Origin: an uncultured Clostridia bacterium
GTDB taxonomy: Bacteria; Bacillota; Clostridia; TANB77; CAG-508
Direction of reading: 5' to 3'
Assembly (NCBI GenBank): GCA_934149275.1
Contig: CAKPEG010000018.1
Coordinates: forward strand, 1 to 27,662
DNA: 27,662 nucleotides
Both the position numbers and the translations under genes were made by a program. The number at the start of each line of letters is the position of its first letter. The first letter of the stretch is position 1. Shown here one piece after another: positions 22,372 to 27,662 of this stretch. The notes under the pieces were generated by a model. The model was not told the DNA's origin, ran no database searches, and saw only the letters and a program-made list of their open reading frames with translations.

Positions 22372-22926
22372 ATGAAAGCAACAGGAGTGGTAAGAAGAAT
22401 TGATGATTTAGGCAGAATAGTTATTCCAAAAGAAATAAGAAGAACATTAAGAATTGGCGAAGGATCACCTCTAGAGATATTCACAGAAAAAGATGGAGAA
22501 ATAGTTTTAAAAAAATATTCTCCAATTGGGGAACTATCAGAATTTGCATCAAATTATGCAGATACATTAGCTAAAACAACCGGACATATTGCATGTATAA
22601 CAGATAAAGATACAATAATTGCAGTGGCAGGAGGATTAAAAAAGGATCTATTAGAGCAAAGCATAAGCAAAGAATTAGAAGAAGTCATTGAAAACAAAGA
22701 AATATATACTAGCAAAGATAATGACGAACTTGCAATTCCATTAAGCAAAAATGAAAACAAAGAAAGAGTTTTTCATTCACAAGTAATTTATCCAATAGTT
22801 TCTGATGGTGATTCAGTAGGAAGCGTAGTTCTAATGTCAAAAGAGCCAAATAAAAAAATGACAGATACAGAATTGAAAGTTGTTCAATCAGCTGCAGGAA
22901 TATTAGGCAGTCAATTAGAAATATAG
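22372..22926 (+). CDS. spoVT: Stage V sporulation protein T (AbrB-family regulator)
   Basis: SpoVT of 184 residues. The N-terminal swapped-hairpin DNA-binding domain is MKATGVVRRIDDLGRIVIPK then EIRRTLRIGEGSPLEIFTEKDGEIVLKKYSP (1-51), followed by a GAF-like domain (about 55-184) ending TDTELKVVQSAAGILGSQLEI. In Bacillus and Clostridium it is made in the forespore and tunes sigma-G genes. Its presence argues for an endospore-forming lineage. The SD AAGGAGG is six nt before ATG but lies in a hairpin. It has its own terminator; no clear sigma-A promoter is seen between it and the upstream gene. Confidence 0.95.
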   Translation: MKATGVVRRIDDLGRIVIPKEIRRTLRIGEGSPLEIFTEKDGEIVLKKYSPIGELSEFASNYADTLAKTTGHIACITDKDTIIAVAGGLKKDLLEQSISKELEEVIENKEIYTSKDNDELAIPLSKNENKERVFHSQVIYPIVSDGDSVGSVVLMSKEPNKKMTDTELKVVQSAAGILGSQLEI

Positions 22927-22931
22927 TTTAG

Positions 22932-22968
22932 AAAAGACAAATCTGAAAAAAATAGATTTGTCTTTTTT
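22932..22968 (+). terminator. Terminator of spoVT
   Basis: AAAAGACAAATCT (22932-22944) pairs perfectly with AGATTTGTCTTTT (22954-22966), T run to 22968. Confidence 0.92.
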
Positions 22969-22980
22969 AAAATTAAAATA

Positions 22981-23009
22981 TTGACATGAATAAAAAATAT
23001 ATATAAAAT
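22981..23009 (+). promoter_or_regulatory. Sigma-A promoter of the four-helix membrane protein
   Basis: TTGACA 22981-22986 and TAAAAT 23004-23009, 17-bp spacer, 32 bp before the start codon with AGAGGAG between. Confidence 0.85.
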
Positions 23010-23040
23010 ATATACAAATCAACAAAAGAGGAGAAATAAT

Positions 23041-23616
23041 ATGAAAGATACAGTAGAAGCAAAAAAAATTGTAGGACGCTTTGTTGGAAGATACATAGTG
23101 TTAGCAATAATAATTGGAGGAATATCATTTTTATTAGAAAATTTAGTACCTCAATTTGTAAATTGGGATTTTACAGCAGCATTATTAATTTATCAAACAG
23201 TTTTGTTTGTAATTAGTACAGTACTAACAATTGCATTATCAGTAAAATATGCAATAAAAAATGAAAAGATATCTTCAAAAGAAGAAGCACAATCAATATC
23301 TAAACCAATACAAACATTGTTAATAATTATTGCATTATTAGTAATGGCATTTAATGTGATTTATTATTGTGGAGTTAGAAGCTCAGCATTAAAAGATGAA
23401 AAGAAAAAATATGAATCAGCGGATGGAATCGTTAGTGAATATGAAGCAACATGTTATGAATTAGAAAGTGAAAAAATATATGCTGTATACGGATTTTATT
23501 TAGCATCAAAAGAAATAGTAACAATTCTTACATTTGCATATGCAGTAGTATATGTTGAAATGATGCTAGAAAATGAAGTATCAGTAACTAAAAAAACAGA
23601 AAAAGCAGAAGCTTAA
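23041..23616 (+). CDS. Four-helix membrane protein, function unknown
   Basis: A 191-residue protein with about four membrane segments: near 18-37 (YIVLAIIIGGISFLLENLV), 45-66 (ALLIYQTVLFVISTVLTIAL), 90-109 (IQTLLIIIALLVMAFNVIYY) and 152-173 (LASKEIVTILTFAYAVVYVE). A Lys/Glu-rich soluble region lies between helices 3 and 4 (about 112-147), and the tail is charged. I recognise no family motif. AGGAG is 8 nt before ATG. The gene has its own promoter and terminator and is a single-gene unit between spoVT and alaS. Confidence 0.8.
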   Translation: MKDTVEAKKIVGRFVGRYIVLAIIIGGISFLLENLVPQFVNWDFTAALLIYQTVLFVISTVLTIALSVKYAIKNEKISSKEEAQSISKPIQTLLIIIALLVMAFNVIYYCGVRSSALKDEKKKYESADGIVSEYEATCYELESEKIYAVYGFYLASKEIVTILTFAYAVVYVEMMLENEVSVTKKTEKAEA

Positions 23617-23625
23617 AATAAAATG

Positions 23626-23656
23626 GGCTGTTACAATTGAGTAACAGTCTTTTTTT
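23626..23656 (+). terminator. Terminator after the four-helix membrane protein
   Basis: GGCTGTTAC (23626-23634) pairs with GTAACAGTC (23641-23649), one G-U pair, 6-nt loop, followed by seven T. Confidence 0.92.
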
Positions 23657-23683
23657 GGGCTTAGAGTTATAGATTGTAAAGCC

Positions 23684-23712
23684 TTGCAATTTGGAAAGAA
23701 ATATAATATAAT
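23684..23712 (+). promoter_or_regulatory. Sigma-A promoter of alaS
   Basis: TTGCAA 23684-23689 and TATAAT 23707-23712 with a 17-bp spacer; a second TATAAT overlaps at 23702-23707. The leader is only about 17 nt, so there is no room for a T-box riboswitch. Confidence 0.82.
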
Positions 23713-23735
23713 ACCATATTATTAAGGAGGCCGAT

Positions 23736-25487
23736 ATGAAAGCAATAGAAATCAGAAATAAATATTTAAACTTTTTTAAAAAACATGGTCATGCAGTAAT
23801 ACCAAGTGCATCATTAATACCAGAAAATGATCCATCTGTTTTATTTACAACTGCAGGAATGCAACCATTAGTACCTTATTTATTAGGAGAAAAACATCCA
23901 GACGGAACAAGACTTACAGACTACCAAAAATGTGTAAGAACAAATGATATAGACGAAGTAGGAGATAACAGACACTTAACATATTTTGAAATGTTAGGAA
24001 ATTGGTCTTTAGGTGATTATTTTAAAGAAGAATCAATTGCAATGAGCTATGAATTTTTAACAAAAGAACTAGGAATTTCAAGTGAGAAAATATCTGTAAC
24101 ATGTTTTGCAGGTGATGAAGACTGCGAACGTGATATGAAAGTATATGAATGTTGGAAAAAAGCTGGAATACCAGACGAAAGAATCTATTTCTTTGGAAAA
24201 GAAGATAACTGGTGGATAGCAGGAGAAGAAGGACCTTGTGGACCAGATACAGAAATGTATTATGACACAGGTAAACCCAAATGTTCTCCAGAATGCAATC
24301 CAGCATGTGGATGTGGAAAGTATATAGAAATATGGAATAACGTTTTTATGGAATTTTACAAAGACAAAAATGGATATAGAAAATTAGAACAAAAAAACGT
24401 AGACACTGGACTTGGGCTAGAAAGAATGGCTATGATTTTACAAGGAAAAGAAACACCATTTGAAATAGAAGTCTTTGAACCAGTAATGAAAGAACTAGAA
24501 AAACTACAAAAAGTTGATAGTATAGAAAGCAGAAGAATTGTAGCAGAACATTTACGTTCAAGTATAATGATAATAAATGATGGTGGAAGACCAAACAATG
24601 TAGATAGAGGGTATATATTAAGAAGATTACTTCGTAGAATGACAAGACATATGAATAAGTTAGAAATAGACTTAGATGAATTATCAAATATAATAGATAT
24701 ATCTATAGATAGCTTAAAAGAGTTATATCCTGAATTAGAAAAAAATAAAGAAACAATAAAACAAATAATTGTCGCAGAAAAAGACAAATTCATAAAAACA
24801 CTTCAAAAAGGTGAAAAAGAATTTGAAAAAGTTGCAAACAGAACAAAAAATAATAACAAAGATGTAATTGATGCTCAAACAGTATTCAATTTATATGAGA
24901 CATATGGATTCCCACCAGAAATGACAGAGGAATTAGCAAAAGAAAATGGATTAAAAGTTGATATGGAAGGTTACCAAAAATTATTTGAAGAGCATCAAGC
25001 AAAATCTAGAATGGGAAGTGAAGCAAAATTCAAAGGTGGACTAGCATCAACAGGTGAAATGGAAGTTAAATATCATACAGCAACACACCTTCTAAATGCA
25101 GCATTAAAGAAAGTATTGGGAGATCATGTTCACCAAAAAGGAAGTAATATTACACCAGAAAGACTAAGATTTGATTTTTCACATAATGCAAAGATGACAG
25201 ATGAAGAAAAAAAACAAGTTGAAGATTTAGTAAATGAATATATCAAACAAGACTTAAAAGTTGAAAGATTAGAAATGACAAAAGCAGAAGCTTTGAAATT
25301 AGGAGCAGAAGCTATGTTCTTAGACAAATATGGGGATGAAGTTACAGTATACAAAATTGGAGATGTTTCAATGGAATTTTGTGGCGGACCTCATGTTGAT
25401 AGAACAGGAGTATTAGGTACATTTAAAATCAAAAAAGAAGAAGCATCTTCATCAGGTGTTAGAAGAATCAAAGCAATATTGTTATAA
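23736..25487 (+). CDS. alaS: Alanyl-tRNA synthetase, compact form lacking the C-Ala domain
   Basis: Catalytic class II domain is complete: SASLIPENDPSVLFTTAGMQPL (motif 1/2 area), TNDIDEVGDNRHLTYFEMLGNWSLGDYFK, WIAGEEGPCGPDTEMYYD and VDTGLGLERMAM (motif 3). The editing core is present with HTATH at 447-451 and CGGPH at 549-553, giving the four metal ligands that hydrolyse Ser- and Gly-tRNA(Ala). Total length is 583 residues, against roughly 870 for the usual enzyme. The protein ends straight after the editing domain (SSSGVRRIKAILL), so the C-Ala oligomerisation domain is missing. The beta-barrel that normally precedes HTATH also seems absent: the usual TPFYAESGGQ-type motif is not there. AAGGAGG precedes ATG. 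The frame is clean, so this is natural, not a frameshift. Confidence 0.93.
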   Translation: MKAIEIRNKYLNFFKKHGHAVIPSASLIPENDPSVLFTTAGMQPLVPYLLGEKHPDGTRLTDYQKCVRTNDIDEVGDNRHLTYFEMLGNWSLGDYFKEESIAMSYEFLTKELGISSEKISVTCFAGDEDCERDMKVYECWKKAGIPDERIYFFGKEDNWWIAGEEGPCGPDTEMYYDTGKPKCSPECNPACGCGKYIEIWNNVFMEFYKDKNGYRKLEQKNVDTGLGLERMAMILQGKETPFEIEVFEPVMKELEKLQKVDSIESRRIVAEHLRSSIMIINDGGRPNNVDRGYILRRLLRRMTRHMNKLEIDLDELSNIIDISIDSLKELYPELEKNKETIKQIIVAEKDKFIKTLQKGEKEFEKVANRTKNNNKDVIDAQTVFNLYETYGFPPEMTEELAKENGLKVDMEGYQKLFEEHQAKSRMGSEAKFKGGLASTGEMEVKYHTATHLLNAALKKVLGDHVHQKGSNITPERLRFDFSHNAKMTDEEKKQVEDLVNEYIKQDLKVERLEMTKAEALKLGAEAMFLDKYGDEVTVYKIGDVSMEFCGGPHVDRTGVLGTFKIKKEEASSSGVRRIKAILL

Positions 25488-25503
25488 TGCAAAGGAGAAA
25501 AAA

Positions 25504-25842
25504 ATGGAAGATTGTATTTTTTGTAAAATCGCAAATAAAGAAATTGGTACAGAAATAGTATATGAAAATGATAATGTTATAGCGTTCAAATCTATTGATC
25601 CTAAAGCACGTATACATTTAATCATAACTCCCAAAAAACACTATGATACAATATTGGATATAGATGATGCAGAAATAATACAAGATATGCATAAGGCAAT
25701 AAAAGAAGTGGCAGAAAAATTTAATATTAATAATAGTGGTTTTAGATTAATAAATAATTGTAAAGAAGATAGTGGTCAAGAAGTTATGCATGTACACATA
25801 CATATGTTAGGCGGGGAAAAACTAAGAGATGCTATAATTTAA
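25504..25842 (+). CDS. HIT-family nucleotide hydrolase (Hint-like)
   Basis: A 112-residue protein from ATG 25504 with AAAGGAG 7 nt upstream. It starts MEDCIFCKIANKEIGTEIVY with Cys4/Cys7, part of the zinc site of Hint proteins, and has the nucleotide-binding RIHLIITPKKHYDTI strand. The histidine triad HVHIHML is at 96-102 (His96, 98, 100). Hint enzymes hydrolyse AMP-lysine and AMP-N phosphoramidates, including aminoacyl adenylates released from synthetases. It follows alaS after 16 nt and probably shares its transcript. An in-frame upstream extension inside alaS is not used. Confidence 0.93.
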   Translation: MEDCIFCKIANKEIGTEIVYENDNVIAFKSIDPKARIHLIITPKKHYDTILDIDDAEIIQDMHKAIKEVAEKFNINNSGFRLINNCKEDSGQEVMHVHIHMLGGEKLRDAII

Positions 25843-25844
25843 CA

Positions 25845-25873
25845 TTGAAAGAAATCAAAAAAATAATTATAAT
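25845..25873 (+). promoter_or_regulatory. Sigma-A promoter of the first sortase
   Basis: TTGAAA 25845-25850 and TATAAT 25868-25873 with a 17-bp spacer; SD ACGGAGG follows near 25889. Confidence 0.85.
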
Positions 25874-25906
25874 ACTAATTAATACTGTACGGAGGTTACT
25901 ATAAAA

Positions 25907-26659
25907 ATGGAGTCAAAGGATAAGAATGTTTTAACACTATTACTTATAATATTAATAGTTGTTATAGCTGGAATAATTGGATATATCGGTTTTGAGGTAA
26001 TAAATGAAAATGTGAAACAAGGAAATTCTGAAGAAATATCAGACGAATTTGATAACATGATTCCTACAGTTTCAGAAGATGAATTAGCAAATGACGAGGG
26101 AATACAGTTAGATGATCAAAATTCTAATGATAACAATTCAGGTTCTGAGCAAGGAGGAACTTCATCAGGAACATCACAAGGAACAAGTGGCGGAAAAAGT
26201 ACAGGAACTGGCACAAGTAAAAATAGAAATTATTCCTCAGGAGGAGTAAACATTTCAGGATACTGGGTTACAGGGACAATTAGAATACCCGCTACAGGAA
26301 TTAGGTATTCAATATTTGCAGATCAATCAAGACAAGCACTTGAGAGAGGTGTAATCGTTTTATATACAACAAACGGATTAAACCAAGTTGGAAATACAGT
26401 AATTGCTGGACATAATTATAGAAATAGATTATTTTTCTCGAAAAATAAAAATTTAAAAGAAGGAGATAAAATAATAATAAAAGATACATCAGGATTAGAG
26501 ATAACATATTCAATATACAGCAAGTTTGTAACCAATTCTGGTGATGCATCATTCTATCAAAGAGACACAGCTGGAAAAAGAGAAATTACATTAACAACAT
26601 GTACAGATCAAGGTTCATCAACAGGCGAAAGATTAATAATTTTAGCAAAAGAAATATAG
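25907..26659 (+). CDS. Membrane-anchored sortase (class D-like)
   Basis: A 250-residue sortase. An N-terminal membrane segment (about 8-28, VLTLLLIILIVVIAGIIGYI) is followed by an acidic stretch (40-72) and a Ser/Gly/Thr-rich linker (73-115). The catalytic domain starts GYWVTGTIRIPATGIRYSIF. The active-site residues are His169 (TVIAGHNYRN), Cys232 (ITLTTCTDQ) and Arg242 (STGERLIILA). Sortases cut a sorting signal on exported proteins and join them to the wall or to each other. The TLTTC motif and the short core fit class D/E rather than class A or B. No LPxTG-type substrate is in the window. It has its own promoter and terminator. Confidence 0.93.
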   Translation: MESKDKNVLTLLLIILIVVIAGIIGYIGFEVINENVKQGNSEEISDEFDNMIPTVSEDELANDEGIQLDDQNSNDNNSGSEQGGTSSGTSQGTSGGKSTGTGTSKNRNYSSGGVNISGYWVTGTIRIPATGIRYSIFADQSRQALERGVIVLYTTNGLNQVGNTVIAGHNYRNRLFFSKNKNLKEGDKIIIKDTSGLEITYSIYSKFVTNSGDASFYQRDTAGKREITLTTCTDQGSSTGERLIILAKEI

Positions 26660-26666
26660 GAAATAA

Positions 26667-26700
26667 AAAAGAGTTAATATTTTAATATATTAACTCTTTT
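26667..26700 (+). terminator. Terminator after the first sortase
   Basis: AAAAGAGTTAATAT (26667-26680) pairs perfectly with ATATTAACTCTTTT (26687-26700), 6-nt loop; A and T runs on both sides make it potentially bidirectional. Confidence 0.9.
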
Positions 26701-26713
26701 ACTATATATGGAA

Positions 26714-26743
26714 TTGACAAAATAGTATATAAATGTGTAAAAT
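26714..26743 (+). promoter_or_regulatory. Promoter of the second sortase gene
   Basis: TTGACA 26714-26719 and TAAAAT 26738-26743 with an 18-bp spacer, 30 bp before ATG 26774. Confidence 0.75.
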
Positions 26744-26773
26744 GTATTTAGTAGTTTTTTAGAGGTGATTGAT

Positions 26774-27437
26774 ATGAAGGATAATAAATATAGTAAAGTT
26801 TTAACTATTGCATTAGTAGTAGTAATTGTAGCAATCATAGGTGTGTTGCGGATACCTTGGATATAGTGCTTTTTCAGATAAAAAAACAGAAGATACTTAT
26901 ACAAATGCAGCAAATGAGTTTGAAAAGGCTGTAACAGGAAGCGGAAAAAAAGCTGAAATGGGTAATAGCACATTAAATGCAATAAATATGACAAACAATA
27001 ATAATAACAAAAAATATATGGAAGATTATGAAATATTAGGAACCATAGAAATACCTAAAGTTAATTTAAAATGCGCAATATTAAATGAAGTAACTCCAAG
27101 ATCAATACAGATTGCAGTTGGACAAATTTATACTGCAAATGGTTTAAATAAACCAGGAAATACAGTAATTTATGGACACAATTATAGAAATAATTTATTC
27201 TTTTCAAGAAATGATGAGTTAAATAATGGAGATAAAATTTATATATTAAATCAAGAAGGCACAAAACTTACATATGAAGTATATAATATATTTATTGCTA
27301 CAAGTACAGATACAAGTTTTTATATTAAATCATCAGAAGACACAGGCGGAAAAGCTGAAATAACATTGTCAACTTGCACAGATGATGCAAGTACAACAGA
27401 TAGAAGACTTATAGTTCAAGCAAGAGAAGTTGATTAG
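26774..27437 (+). pseudogene. Second sortase gene, broken by a one-base frameshift in its membrane anchor
   Basis: From ATG 26774 (AGAGGTGAT upstream) the frame reads MKDNKYSKVLTIALVVVIVA then IIGV, a membrane helix, and then stops at TAG 26864-26866. The +1-shifted frame continues GYLGYSAFSDKKTEDTY and a complete sortase domain to TAG 27435-27437. Removing one T near 26846-26847 would give ...IIGVCGYLGYSAF, matching the anchor design of the first sortase. Catalytic residues in the downstream frame are intact: His in TVIYGHNYRN, Cys in ITLSTCTDD, Arg in TDRRLIV. A GTG at 26841 could start the catalytic part alone but without the anchor and without an SD. It may be a true pseudogene, a phase-variable site or an assembly error. 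Confidence 0.82.
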
Positions 27438-27452
27438 TATAGGGAGAGAAAA

Positions 27453-27662
27453 ATGGAGAATAATGACCAAAAAAATAAAAAAATAGGAATAATAATAACT
27501 ATAAGTATAGTTGCTATAATACTTATCTTATGTGTATTAGGATATGAGATGCTAAAAAATGAAAAAAATGATACCTCATCAGAAGAAAAAGAACCAGAAA
27601 AAGTAATTAGTGGAACAACTAGAAAAACTAATAGTGTCGGAAATGAACTTACAGCTATAGAG
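27453..27662 (+). CDS. Third membrane-anchored protein of the sortase array, 3' end missing
   Basis: Seventy codons from ATG 27453 (AGGGAG 6-8 nt upstream) to the window edge, still open. It begins MENNDQKNKKIGIIITISIV and continues AIILILCVLGYEML: a short Lys-rich cytoplasmic start, one membrane segment (about 11-33) and then an acidic, Ser/Thr-containing stretch (EKNDTSSEEKEPEKVISGTT). This is the same N-terminal design as the two upstream sortases, and the 15-nt gap implies co-transcription with the second. It is probably another sortase, but the catalytic part is not in view, so an anchored substrate or accessory protein is possible. Confidence 0.6.
   Translation, partial: MENNDQKNKKIGIIITISIVAIILILCVLGYEMLKNEKNDTSSEEKEPEKVISGTTRKTNSVGNELTAIE

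Noticed and set aside
24356..24793. Minus-strand open frames inside alaS and other real genes
   Set aside because: They are antisense shadows rich in Phe/Leu/Ser that arise from Lys/Glu-rich + strand genes; no SD or promoter supports them.
1..27662. CRISPR array, insertion sequence or prophage
   Set aside because: No regularly spaced repeats, transposase motifs or phage genes were found on reading either strand.

Overview
The window is a low-GC chromosomal segment of a Gram-positive bacterium, most likely a spore-forming member of the Clostridia. The evidence is the AT-rich sequence, strong AGGAGG-type Shine-Dalgarno (SD) sites, sigma-A promoters with 17-bp spacers, Arg codons dominated by AGA, zinc-ribbon ribosomal proteins, a spoVT gene and sortases. 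All genes read on the + strand. No tRNA, rRNA, CRISPR array, insertion sequence or phage gene is visible.

Region 1 (2-193) is the 3' end of a small alarmone (ppGpp) synthetase of the RelQ type, closed by a strong terminator. Region 2 (225-16998) is one very long ribosomal superoperon: a consensus promoter, a structured leader of about 220 nt, then S10-L3-L4-L23-L2-S19-L22-S3-L16-L29-S17-L14-L24-L5-S14-S8-L6-L18-S5-L15-SecY-Adk-Map-IF1-L36-S13-S11-S4-RpoA-L17, ending in a near-perfect GNRA-loop terminator. rpmD (L30) is absent from its usual place between rpsE and rplO. A second consensus promoter sits inside the 3' end of map and can drive infA onward. Two intergenic gaps, before rplC and before rplB, carry diverged copies of the same ~110-nt element. 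It has a conserved core hairpin and a second stem with compensatory changes, so it looks like a structured RNA or a dispersed repeat. Several other gaps hold perfect hairpins without U-tracts.

Region 3 (17056-22926) holds a small membrane protein with a glycosyltransferase-like motif, the helicase recD2, a ComF-type phosphoribosyltransferase, a 657-residue KAP-type P-loop NTPase of unknown role, and spoVT. The spoVT SD is partly buried in a long hairpin. Region 4 (22981-25842) has a four-helix membrane protein between its own promoter and terminator, then a very compact alanyl-tRNA synthetase (583 residues, no C-Ala domain and no recognisable beta-barrel before the editing core) with a HIT-family hydrolase. 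Region 5 (25845-27662) is an array of membrane-anchored sortase genes: one intact, one with a single-base frameshift in its membrane anchor, and a third gene of the same N-terminal design cut by the window end.

Functionally the window is mostly translation and export machinery under growth control, with alarmone synthesis next door, followed by DNA repair and uptake genes, a late-sporulation regulator and surface-protein anchoring. The least explained parts are the duplicated intergenic element, the KAP NTPase, the shortened AlaRS and the sortase array.
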